Below are positions 21,165 through 30,057 of a stretch of 64,000 nt of DNA, in pieces (positions within the stretch are counted from its first letter, which is position 1; each line of letters opens with the position of its first letter). The notes beneath the pieces are model-generated. The model was not told where the DNA came from. It searched no databases and worked only from the letters and a program-made list of their open reading frames with translations. The DNA is from Terriglobia bacterium (GTDB lineage: Bacteria; Acidobacteriota; Terriglobia; Acidiferrales; UBA7541): positions 35,902-99,901 of the forward strand of contig JAIQGC010000005.1 of the NCBI GenBank assembly GCA_020072805.1. The letters are read 5' to 3'. The position numbers and the translations under genes are program-made.

Positions 21165-21746
21165 TTATTTTTTGTGAAGTTTGGTGCACACGGCGATGGC
21201 GCTGTTGGGATTGACGGCGCCGGTGCCTTCCTCGACGTGCTGGATGACGCCCTGCTTGTCCACCACGAAGGTAGTTCGCTGGGCCCATTCGTATTCGTCT
21301 TTCTCCACGTCGTAGAGCTTCAGGATGCCGTACTGCTTGAGCACCTTGCGATTCATGTCGCTCAGCAGGGGGAAGGTGACCCCGAGTTTTTCCGCGAAAG
21401 CGTTGTTGGCCGCCGGGCTGTCAATGCTGATGCCCAGCACGACGGTGTCCGCCGCGTCCAGTTTTTGCCTATCAGCCTGATAGGCTTGCAATTCCTTCGT
21501 TCAACCTTCGGTGAAGGCCAGAACGTAGAAGGCCAGGACTACGTTCTTCTTGCCGCGAAAATCGCCCAGGTGCACCGGCTTCCATTTATTGTCGAGCAGG
21601 GTGAAGTCCGGCGCCGTGTCTCCCACCTTCAGGCTGGTATGCGCCACGCCGGCCTGCGGCACGGGTTCTCCCGCGGGCAGGCGGGAGGCCACTCCCCCAG
21701 CGATGAGCGCAGCGAGCGCCGCGGCTGCGAAACCTTTTAAGTTCAT
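21165..21746 (-). CDS. Secreted peroxiredoxin (AhpC/TSA family), predicted selenoprotein; UGA at 21503-21501 read as Sec
   Basis: ORFs 21501-21812 and 21165-21491 are in the same frame and separated by TGA; fused product ..[56 protein letters not shown].. aligns U with the peroxidatic Cys; signal peptide [25 protein letters not shown]. Confidence 0.8.
21467..21485 (-). promoter_or_regulatory. Candidate bacterial SECIS hairpin (GCCUAUCA-GGC-UGAUAGGC)
   Basis: Perfect 8-bp stem, GGC loop, starting 15 nt after the UGA; UGA-to-loop distance 23 nt. Confidence 0.7.
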
Positions 21747-21845
21747 GAAACCTCGCTTTCTCTGGAAAGATTGGACCCGGCAGAAGTATACGCCGGGGAA
21801 GGGGCGCGGCAAACGTGTATTCAGAGCGGCTGTCTTAGCCCGTGG

Positions 21846-22103
21846 TCAGCGAAGGCGGCCGGGCGGATCGGCCGGCGGCGGCATGGCCTGGGAGCGCGAG
21901 GTGGCGGGGGAGTTCGGAGAGAGCTTCGCGGGAGCGGGCTGGGGGAGGCCCACGCCGGCGTTGAGGTCGTAATGCTCCTTGCCGCAGCGGGGGCAGAAGC
22001 CCTTGCCGGTGTCCTCGTCGCGCAGGCTGGCCAGTTCGTAGCATCCGCAGATGCAATCGCAATAGCCGGTTTCCGAAGCGGTCTTGATGGGGACCAGAGC
22101 CAT
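21846..22103 (-). CDS. Small Cys-rich (zinc-ribbon-like) protein
   Basis: MALVPIKTASETGYCDCICGCYELASLRDEDTGKGFCPRCGKEHYDL. Confidence 0.6.
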   Translation of the reverse strand: MALVPIKTASETGYCDCICGCYELASLRDEDTGKGFCPRCGKEHYDLNAGVGLPQPAPAKLSPNSPATSRSQAMPPPADPPGRLR

Positions 22104-22180
22104 GAGGAAAAGACCTCCGGGGCGAAAGTGTATGCGCAGCGGGCGGCGCGCGCAAGGTCCGCTTGGCGGCCGGGCGGCGC

Positions 22181-23260
22181 TCAGAGATTCTGCAAATGGG
22201 CCAGGCGGAAAGGGGACTCCAGGTTGCGCCGCAATTCGATCCAATGGGTGTCCGGGATGGCCATGAAAACCTCGACGACCTGGGGATCAAACTGCGTGCC
22301 GGAGCAGCGCTTGACCTCGTCGCGGGCGTGGGCGATGGGCAGGGCGCGGCGGTAAGGGCGGTCGGAAATCATGGCGTCGACGGCGTCGGCGATGGAGAAA
22401 ATGCGCGCGCCCAGGGGAATCTCCTCGCCCTTCAAGCCGCGGGGATAGCCCGAGCCGTCGTAAAACTCCTGGTGCGCCAGAACGATTTCCGCGGCGTCGC
22501 GCAGGAAGGGAATGCGGGTGAGCATGTTGTAGCCGATTTCGCAGTGGGTTTTCATGACGACGCGCTCATCGTCATTGAGCGGGCCGGGCTTGCGCAGGAT
22601 GCCGTCGGGGATGGCCATTTTGCCGATGTCGTGCAGGAAAGCGGCGCGGGCCAGAATGGGCAGAAATTCCGAGGGAACCTCCATGGCCTTGGCGATGGAA
22701 ATGGTGAAGGCGGTGACGCGCTGGCAATGGCCCTCGGTCTCCGCGTCGCGCAGGTCCAGCGCGCTGCCCAGTGCTTCCAGGGTGTCGTCGTAGGACTGCT
22801 CGAGCTGGGTGAGCGCCCCGGAGAGCTGCGCGGTGCGCTCCTCGACGAGGTCCTCCAGATTGCGCTGGTAATTGCGGTTTTCCAGGATCAGCCGGCGGTG
22901 CTGAAGGGCGCGCCGCACGCTCAGAAACAACTGGTCCTTTTCAAACGGCTTGAGGATGTAGTCGTAAGCGCCGCGGCGGATGGCTTCGAGCGCCGTGGAG
23001 ATGTCGTGGATGGCCGTGACCATGATCACCGGAACGTCGGCGTCGTATTCCCGCAGCCATTCCAGCAGGCGCATCCCGTCCATCTCGGGCATGATCATGT
23101 CGCTGAGGACCAGGTCGGGAAGGAATTTGGGCGCCAGTTCCTGGGCGGCCCGCCCGTTGGACGCGGTCATGCACTGAAAGCCCTGGGCTTCCAGCAGGGT
23201 AGAGACGACTTCCCGGATCGGTTCTTCGTCGTCCACGACCAGTATTTTTTCAGTGTCCAC
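22181..23260 (-). CDS. Response regulator with HD-GYP domain (RpfG-like)
   Basis: ILVVDDEEPIREVV receiver; HDIGKMAIPDGILRKPGPL, HQEFYDGSGYPRGLKGEEIPLGARI. Confidence 0.92.
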   Translation of the reverse strand: MDTEKILVVDDEEPIREVVSTLLEAQGFQCMTASNGRAAQELAPKFLPDLVLSDMIMPEMDGMRLLEWLREYDADVPVIMVTAIHDISTALEAIRRGAYDYILKPFEKDQLFLSVRRALQHRRLILENRNYQRNLEDLVEERTAQLSGALTQLEQSYDDTLEALGSALDLRDAETEGHCQRVTAFTISIAKAMEVPSEFLPILARAAFLHDIGKMAIPDGILRKPGPLNDDERVVMKTHCEIGYNMLTRIPFLRDAAEIVLAHQEFYDGSGYPRGLKGEEIPLGARIFSIADAVDAMISDRPYRRALPIAHARDEVKRCSGTQFDPQVVEVFMAIPDTHWIELRRNLESPFRLAHLQNL

Positions 23261-23442
23261 AGTTTAAGAGTCTCCATGGCCATTATATGAGAAAGCACAT
23301 CCCAGGTGTGCAGCTCTTGCTCAGTTTGAAAACAGCGTGTAACGTCGCTTCCAGGCACTCCCCAGGCGATAAAGAAGCAGGAAGCCGCTGAATAGGCCCG
23401 GGTATTGGCTGAATTCGGCGGGGCACGACAGGGAGGCAGGAT

Positions 23443-26400
23443 ATCGTTACCAGCGCTCAAAATCTGCTGCTGCCTTTCTTCGATGCAGCCGCCCTGCTGA
23501 TCCTGCTGGTGCTGCTCGCCCATTTGCGCAAGGACGCGCCCCTCGCCTATTTCCGAATCTGGCTGGCCGGGTGGACCTGCCTGACGGCAGGCAGTCTGGC
23601 CCAGGGCATTTCCCTCCTGTTCCCGGACGCTCCGGCGATTTTAAGGCTCACCGCCGAATTCGGCAGCGTCCTTGGCGCTCTGCTGTTTTTGGCCGCGGTC
23701 ATTCAATACACTTCAGATTCTTCCCGCAAAATCTGGCAGTTGCTGCCCCTGGTTGTTCTGACCTTGTCCGTGTTTCTCTACATCGAGCGCGGCGCGGCGG
23801 CGGAGATCGGCCGCATGCGCTGGGAGACCGGGCTGCTGCAGAGCGTGGTTCTTCTCTTCGCCGGAATGCTGATGTGGAAGAAGGAGAATTCCACCGCCGG
23901 GGTGGGCAGCAAGCTGATGGCCACGGCCCTGTTGCTGGGCGGATTGCATGGCCTGGACCGTCCCATCTGGCCGGATCATCCGCTGTTTCTCTTTCGCGTG
24001 GCCTTCGACGACCTGGTGATGATGGCCTCGGGAATCGGCATGGTCATCGTGGTGCTGGAAGGCGCGCGCGCGCGCACCGAGGAATTGAGCGACAAACTGC
24101 GCCGCCTTACCCTGCTGACCACCGCCAGCACGCAAACTCTTTCCGTTCAGGAAGTGCTGGACAATGTGCTGCACCACCTGGTGGTGAGCATGAATGCCAG
24201 CAGCGGCGTGGTGCGCATTCTGGAAGGGGAAGGGGATGCGGCGGAACTGGTGGCGCGCAGCTCCATCGGTTTCGACGGCGCGTATTTGCAGAAGTACCAC
24301 AGCTTTTCCGCATCCACGCCCTGGGCCAAGTCCATTCTGCATGAAAACTTCGTGCTGCATGACGTGGATGAGACCGCCGACGAACCGACGCGCAGGCGCC
24401 TGATTGATTGCGGGCTGGTGCGCATGGCCACCGTGCCCCTGCCGGGGAAGGACGGTCCTCTGGGAGTCGTGGCCATCGGCTCCGCCCGCCCGGTGCGCTT
24501 CCAGGAGGATGAAATCGCCTTCATGGCCAACGTGGCCAACCTGCTGGGGCTGACCTTGCAGAACGTGAACCTCTTCAAACAGGCAGCCGCGGCGCAGCAG
24601 CAATGGGCGGACACCTTCGATTCCATCGCCGACCCCGTCTTCGTCCATGACCCCGCCTTCCGCATTGGCCGCAGCAACCGCAGGCTGGCACAGCTTCTGG
24701 GCCGCGAGGATGCCGCGCTCGCCGGCGCTTCCGTGCGAGACGTCTTTTCCAGAAAGAACGCGAAATTCAGAGACTGCCCCTATTGCGAGGGCGTCGCCGG
24801 AGACGGCGATGAACGCGACCCCTGGCTTCCGGGATACTTCCTCGCTTCCAATTCCAGCTTCGCGGATTCGGCGGGGCGGCCACAGGGCACGATCCACGTT
24901 CTGAAGGACATCACCGAACGCAAGCGCGCGGAAGAAAAATACCAAACCCTGGTTTCCAATGTACAGGAAGGCGTATTCATTTCCACGCCCCAGGGGTATT
25001 TCCTGGACTTCAACCAGTCCTTTCTGCAAATGACCGGATATGCCGGCCGCGAAGAACTCCTCTCCGCCGATATTCCTTCCCTCTATGTGGACCCGGCCGA
25101 GCGCGACCGTCTGAAAAAACTGCTGCAGGAACACGGCAGCGTGAACGACTTCGAATTTGAAATCTACCGCAAGGACGGGGAGATCCGCACGGTCATCGAA
25201 TCCTCCATCGCCGTCCGCGATGCCGCCGGCAGTGTGACGGCTTACCAGGGTTTTTTGCAGGACATCACCGAGCGCAAGCGCGCGGAACTGGAGATCCGCC
25301 GGCGCAACCGCGACCTGATGGTGCTCAACTCCATCAGCCAGACCCTCAACGAATCCCTCAATCTCCGCGATTCGGTTCATCGCGCCCTCGCTCAGTTGCA
25401 GGATCTCTTCCACATTGATTCCACCACGCTCTACCTCATTCAGGGGCAGCCTGCGGTTCTCCGCCGCATCGCCGCGCTGGGCCACCGCAGCGAATATGCG
25501 AACAGGTCGCCGCAGATTCCCATTCAGCCCGAGGTACTCCAGCAATTGAACGCTGCCCGGCCGACTTTCGTGCCCATTCAGGCCCTGCCTTTCTCCGGAG
25601 CCTTCCGCGATGTTCAGCTCAAAGAGGGGTTTGTGAGCGTGCATGTGCTCGTGCTGTGGTCGAAGGACAAGGCCATCGGAGGCTTGTCGCTGAATAACCG
25701 GACCCCGCGGGAGTATTCGCCCGCGGACATCAATCTGCTCGTGGCCATCGGAAGCCAGATGGCCAGCGCGGCGGAAAAATCCATGCTCTTTGAAGAGACC
25801 CGGCTGGCCTATGACAATTTGCGGCGCACCCAGGAGCAGCTCCTGCACAGCGAAAAAATGGCCGCTGTGGGGCAGTTGATCTCCGGGGTGGCCCATGAGC
25901 TCAATAATCCCCTCACCGCCATTCTCGGTTACAGCCAGTTGCTCACTTCTTCCGCCGAATCCGGCACGCAGACCCTGACCTATTCCGAAAAACTCTATAA
26001 GCAGGCCCAGCGCACACACCGCATCGTGCAGAATCTCCTCAGCTTTGCCCGCCAGCATAAGCCGGAGCGAAATCCCGTCCAGCTCAATCAGACCATCGAG
26101 GATACTCTGGCGCTGCGCGACTACGACCTGCGCTCCAGCAATATCCGCCTGCACCTCGATCTGGCCCCGGACCTGCCCCTCACCTCCGCCGACCCCCACC
26201 AGATGCAGCAGGTCTTCCTCAATATGGTCAATAATGCCCTGGACGCCATCCTGGAACACGCCGCGGAAGGCGATATCTGGATTCGCACGGCGGCCGAGGG
26301 CGGTCGCGTGGTCATCGAAATCGCCGACAGCGGCCCCGGCGTGAAGGATCCCCTGCGCGTCTTCGATCCTTTTTACACCACCAAGCCCGTGGGCAAGGGC

Positions 26401-26961
26401 ACCGGCCTGGGCTTGAGTATCTGCTACGGAATCGTCACCGAACACGGCGGGACCATCCGCGTGCACAATGCAGCGCCGCGGGGCGCCACCTTCTCCATCG
26501 AACTTCCTCTGCATGCCGGAAAGAACGCCGAGGTGGCCGCCGCTCCGCCCCCCGCTCCCATCTCGCGGGAGGGGCGAATCCTGATCGTGGATCGCGACGA
26601 ATCCGTGCTCGAGGCCGTGAGCGAAATCCTGCGCAGCCGCTATTCCTCCGTTCTGACCGCCCAGACCGCCGAAAGCGCCCGGGAAATTCTCGGCAAAAAC
26701 GAATTTGACGTCCTCGTGGCGGACCTGCGGCTCGACGATCGCAAGAACGGCAGTGGATTTTTTGAATGGCTGGGAGCGCAGCAGCCGGTCATGGGCAAGC
26801 GCCTGGTGCTGATGAGTTCGGCGGCCCCCCTGGACGGCAACAGCAATCAGTGGGAACGCCAGGGAGTGCAAATTCTTCAGAAGCCCTTCAAAACCACGGA
26901 ACTGATCGCCGCAGTGGAAGAAATCCTGCGCCAGGTTTACGCCGTCCCGGCCGTTTCCTGA
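23443..26961 (+). CDS. Hybrid sensor histidine kinase (membrane N-term, GAF, PAS, HisKA/HATPase, receiver)
   Basis: VAHELNNPLTAILGYSQLL H-box, GKGTGLGLSICYGIV, C-terminal receiver; ORF track starts at GTG 23509 but the TM segment extends upstream (possible start about 23443). Confidence 0.88.
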   Translation: MVTSAQNLLLPFFDAAALLILLVLLAHLRKDAPLAYFRIWLAGWTCLTAGSLAQGISLLFPDAPAILRLTAEFGSVLGALLFLAAVIQYTSDSSRKIWQLLPLVVLTLSVFLYIERGAAAEIGRMRWETGLLQSVVLLFAGMLMWKKENSTAGVGSKLMATALLLGGLHGLDRPIWPDHPLFLFRVAFDDLVMMASGIGMVIVVLEGARARTEELSDKLRRLTLLTTASTQTLSVQEVLDNVLHHLVVSMNASSGVVRILEGEGDAAELVARSSIGFDGAYLQKYHSFSASTPWAKSILHENFVLHDVDETADEPTRRRLIDCGLVRMATVPLPGKDGPLGVVAIGSARPVRFQEDEIAFMANVANLLGLTLQNVNLFKQAAAAQQQWADTFDSIADPVFVHDPAFRIGRSNRRLAQLLGREDAALAGASVRDVFSRKNAKFRDCPYCEGVAGDGDERDPWLPGYFLASNSSFADSAGRPQGTIHVLKDITERKRAEEKYQTLVSNVQEGVFISTPQGYFLDFNQSFLQMTGYAGREELLSADIPSLYVDPAERDRLKKLLQEHGSVNDFEFEIYRKDGEIRTVIESSIAVRDAAGSVTAYQGFLQDITERKRAELEIRRRNRDLMVLNSISQTLNESLNLRDSVHRALAQLQDLFHIDSTTLYLIQGQPAVLRRIAALGHRSEYANRSPQIPIQPEVLQQLNAARPTFVPIQALPFSGAFRDVQLKEGFVSVHVLVLWSKDKAIGGLSLNNRTPREYSPADINLLVAIGSQMASAAEKSMLFEETRLAYDNLRRTQEQLLHSEKMAAVGQLISGVAHELNNPLTAILGYSQLLTSSAESGTQTLTYSEKLYKQAQRTHRIVQNLLSFARQHKPERNPVQLNQTIEDTLALRDYDLRSSNIRLHLDLAPDLPLTSADPHQMQQVFLNMVNNALDAILEHAAEGDIWIRTAAEGGRVVIEIADSGPGVKDPLRVFDPFYTTKPVGKGTGLGLSICYGIVTEHGGTIRVHNAAPRGATFSIELPLHAGKNAEVAAAPPPAPISREGRILIVDRDESVLEAVSEILRSRYSSVLTAQTAESAREILGKNEFDVLVADLRLDDRKNGSGFFEWLGAQQPVMGKRLVLMSSAAPLDGNSNQWERQGVQILQKPFKTTELIAAVEEILRQVYAVPAVS

Positions 26962-27494
26962 AGGGCCTGGACGGCCCGCTCTCCCATTTCGAGAATCGCC
27001 GCATCCAGCCGCGTCGAAAGGGTTCCCACCGTCTGCACGATCTTCAGAAGCTGCCACTGCGGGGAAATCCCGGCGAGCAGCATCAGGCGGACGCAGCGGT
27101 AGCGCAATTCAAATTCCACGGCCAGGCGGAAGCGCTCCGCTTCCTGACCGGCCACGACCTTGGGGGAGAGCGTGGCAAGGACCCGGGCGATCTGCAACAG
27201 GCTGCGAAAATCGTGGTGAATGGCTTTCACGTATTCCAGAGCCACGCGCTGCCGCTCCGCCCGCGCGCGGCGGGCCAGCTTTGGCGATCCCCGCTCTTGC
27301 AGATAGTTCAAATCCTCTTCGCTGAAAGTCTGGCGCACTTGCGGGTAATACAGCGCATTGTGCAGCGGAGAACCCGTGCCCGGGACCAGTTTCATGCGGG
27401 CCGGCGAGTCCTCCGCGGATTCACGCAAGCTCCAGGACAGAATCGCCAGCAGCAATCCCACCAGGACCACAAAACTGATCACCGTCCAGGTCAT
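26937..27494 (-). CDS. Hypothetical membrane-anchored protein
   Basis: MTWTVISFVVLVGLLLAILSWSL N-terminal TM; start codon overlaps the end of the upstream gene. Confidence 0.6.
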   Translation of the reverse strand: MTWTVISFVVLVGLLLAILSWSLRESAEDSPARMKLVPGTGSPLHNALYYPQVRQTFSEEDLNYLQERGSPKLARRARAERQRVALEYVKAIHHDFRSLLQIARVLATLSPKVVAGQEAERFRLAVEFELRYRCVRLMLLAGISPQWQLLKIVQTVGTLSTRLDAAILEMGERAVQALQETAGTA

Positions 27495-28279
27495 GGCAGA
27501 GGCGCCTCCACTTTCCAGGCGGAAATCAGCCGGTCGTTCAATATCCGCAAACGCGCGTTGATGGCTGGAGAAAGCTGCTGGTAGCTGTCGTCCTCCAGCA
27601 GGGGGGGAAGTTGGGCCTGCGCCGGAATGGGGATGCGCAGCGCCCGGCCCCAGATCGCCAGGGACAAGCAGAAGACCAGCATCATCCCGATGTTGTAGAA
27701 ATTGAAAAGACGAAGGGAGACAAAGTCGCCGAAGGTGTTGTGCAGCACGACGGCGCACGAATAGAGGCAAAAGCCGGCTGCCAGAGCGCGGTTCTGCCGG
27801 GAGAAGGGCACTTGGTAATAGCGCGAAAAAAGGAAGAGAGATACGACGACGCCGGCGATCGCCAGTTCCAGGCCGCGGCTTGCCTCTGTCACCGCCTTGT
27901 CCCCGTGCCAATCGGAAACCGCAACCGCATACAGGATGATTGCGCTGGCGCAGGCCAGCAGAACGCGTGCGGCCAGGGCCCAGATTCCCGTGAAACGGCC
28001 CAGCACTCCCCGGCAGAGTTCGGCTACAGCCAGCCCCCGCAGAACCAGCACCACTCCCTGCGTGGTCCAATACACCGCGAATGCCGCGATTGTGACGTAG
28101 CCGAATTTTCGGTAGGCGAGCAGGAGGATGGTGGCCTGAACAAGATTGGAGGCTTGGTAGGCCGTGAAGAACGGATAGTTCCTGCCATTGCCGCTGCGCA
28201 AGAGAACGGCGAGGACCGCAAGAATTCCGATCTGGCTCATTGCCCAAACGGCGTTCTGTATGGAAGAAACATCGGCCAT
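27491..28279 (-). CDS. Hypothetical multi-pass membrane protein
   Basis: MADVSSIQNAVW..; several hydrophobic helices. Confidence 0.6.
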   Translation of the reverse strand: MADVSSIQNAVWAMSQIGILAVLAVLLRSGNGRNYPFFTAYQASNLVQATILLLAYRKFGYVTIAAFAVYWTTQGVVLVLRGLAVAELCRGVLGRFTGIWALAARVLLACASAIILYAVAVSDWHGDKAVTEASRGLELAIAGVVVSLFLFSRYYQVPFSRQNRALAAGFCLYSCAVVLHNTFGDFVSLRLFNFYNIGMMLVFCLSLAIWGRALRIPIPAQAQLPPLLEDDSYQQLSPAINARLRILNDRLISAWKVEAPLP

Positions 28280-28389
28280 AATTGAATAGATGGTAGCATG
28301 AAGTTGCAATCCGGTAAACTGGATTCGAGGCCGATTGAAATGCGAGAGAGGGCGCGGTCCCGCCCCCTCTCTCGCGGATTAATTTTTTC

Positions 28390-28620
28390 TTAGACGGAGA
28401 AGGCGGGCGGTCTCGGCGGCGGCGGGGAACCATCCGCCAGTTGGAATGCCGTGCCGTCATGAAGCCCCGGCGGCGTGGGCGGCGGCGGCGAGCCGTCGGC
28501 CAGTTGCTGGTTGACAGAGGCCCCCAGATTACTGGAAACTGTGTTGACCGAAGAAACAACCGGGAGTACGATGACCCCGAGAACGAGAAATAAGACAACT
28601 GTTTTTGAAAAACGTGTCAT
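28390..28620 (-). CDS. Small secreted protein with duplicated QLADGSPPPPxPP motif
   Basis: MTRFSKTVVLFLVLGVIVLPVVSSVNTVSSNLGASVNQQLADGSPPPPTPPGLHDGTAFQLADGSPPPPRPPAFSV. Confidence 0.65.
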   Translation of the reverse strand: MTRFSKTVVLFLVLGVIVLPVVSSVNTVSSNLGASVNQQLADGSPPPPTPPGLHDGTAFQLADGSPPPPRPPAFSV

Positions 28621-28731
28621 GGTTGGACTCCTCCTGTGCGCCAGGATGGAGCCCAACAAGTCTTTCGCTTGAGATTCTCAGGAAATGTTCAGAAAGTGGA
28701 ACGCGCGCAGCAAGGACAGCACTCCGTGGAG

Positions 28732-29175
28732 ATGATGACGCAGCTTCAGCAGAACCGCAGAATTATCCACGACTTCGCCTCCACCACTCTGGCCGCAATT
28801 CCCGGCATGTTTGCCCGCTTGACCTACGTGGCTTCCCTGCGGGACCTCTCCTCGGGAGCCTACGAACATTCCGGCCTGGAAGTTCTCTATCCCAAGGCGG
28901 CCGTGCAGCAGGCCCTGGCCCGTTGCCACGAAGAACTTTTCGAGAGAATTTTGGAGATGTCCCTGGCGGCCCAGGAAACCGATTTGCGGGCCTGTTTGGC
29001 GGGGATGGAGGGGGGATTAGCCTCCGCCGTGGACCACTGGACGAAGATGGAATCCTATCGCGTGCTGATCCCGGAGGGTTCCCCGGACTACCTCAAGACG
29101 CTTTTCTGCTCGAATGTTCGAGCGCTCCTGGAGATTCTGCGGAAAGAATCGCGGCGGCCTCATTCAGCCGCGTGA
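28732..29175 (+). CDS. Hypothetical protein (about 147 aa)
   Basis: Open frame MMTQLQQNRRIIHDFASTTLAAIPGMFARL..; no recognised family. Confidence 0.5.
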   Translation: MMTQLQQNRRIIHDFASTTLAAIPGMFARLTYVASLRDLSSGAYEHSGLEVLYPKAAVQQALARCHEELFERILEMSLAAQETDLRACLAGMEGGLASAVDHWTKMESYRVLIPEGSPDYLKTLFCSNVRALLEILRKESRRPHSAA

Positions 29176-29896
29176 CCACGCCCACAACCCGTCCGACCAC
29201 TTCGGCATCTTCGGGAAATCGATAGGTTTCCGGCGAGCAGCGCGAGAGCGGATGAGGGTGCAGGATCAACTGGCTGCCGTTCAGGGCAAACCATCCGCAA
29301 CGGTATCCTGTTCTAACATCAACAAAATAAAGAGGCCGGTCAAATTCGGAGGGCCAGGCGCCATTCTCGATCCGGCGCATCCGGGTATCCACCAGCACGA
29401 CGCTCCCCGGCCGAAGTAGCGGCGCCATGCGCCGGTCGGAGAGCCCGATATATCCGTAAGCATTGGAGGAATCCGCGGCGCTCAGCGCTCCTTCCCACCG
29501 CCCCCAGCGCTCCACCATGCGGGAGAGAAATTCCGTCCGCTGCGGGTCGAACGCCGGATCAAAACGCATGGGCACGCGCATCGTTGCGGGGGCCGCGGCC
29601 AGGTGCGTGAGCGGGGCAGGGAGCGCGGAGCCGTCCTGGAAAAAATCCGCCAGCGGCACATCGTACCAGCCGGAGATTTCCACTGGGCTGAGATGATAGA
29701 CCGCCGCCAGCGTGTACAGCTTGTGCAGGCCGGGAACGACTGAGTGGTTTTCAATATCCGCGAGCCGGCTGATGCGCAGGACGAATTCGGGCCTGCCGCG
29801 CCGCGCCGCCAGCTCAAAACTGGCGCGTTCTACATCCCGATAGGTGAGTCCAAGCCGTTCGCGAATCTGCCGGAGACGAAGACCAGGATGAATCAT
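29093..29896 (-). CDS. XRE-family regulator with S24/LexA-like C-terminal region
   Basis: LRLRQIRERLGLTYRDVERAS HTH; RMAPLLRPGSVVLVDTR..EDAEVVGRVVGVVTRL. Confidence 0.75.
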   Translation of the reverse strand: MIHPGLRLRQIRERLGLTYRDVERASFELAARRGRPEFVLRISRLADIENHSVVPGLHKLYTLAAVYHLSPVEISGWYDVPLADFFQDGSALPAPLTHLAAAPATMRVPMRFDPAFDPQRTEFLSRMVERWGRWEGALSAADSSNAYGYIGLSDRRMAPLLRPGSVVLVDTRMRRIENGAWPSEFDRPLYFVDVRTGYRCGWFALNGSQLILHPHPLSRCSPETYRFPEDAEVVGRVVGVVTRLNEAAAILSAESPGALEHSSRKAS

Positions 29897-30057
29897 CTTC
29901 TTTTCTTCCTTTGCAGTGCATTGCTGCATTTACCGTGAGGATATAACAGGACGGGGCAATGCTTGTTAAGAAAACGGAACAGGTGCGCAAGTGGCCTTTG
30001 GCTTTGTTCCGATTTGGAACAATGCTCTTCGGAAATCCGTTCGAGTTTGCCGTTTCT

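Noticed and set aside
21165-21812. Peroxiredoxin as a simple nonsense pseudogene
   Set aside because: Stop falls exactly on the catalytic Cys codon, it is UGA, flanks are intact and a SECIS-like hairpin follows; pseudogene kept only as the alternative to test.
23713-27057. 1114-aa minus-strand ORF
   Set aside because: Shadow ORF opposite the hybrid histidine kinase; low-complexity composition, no family motifs.
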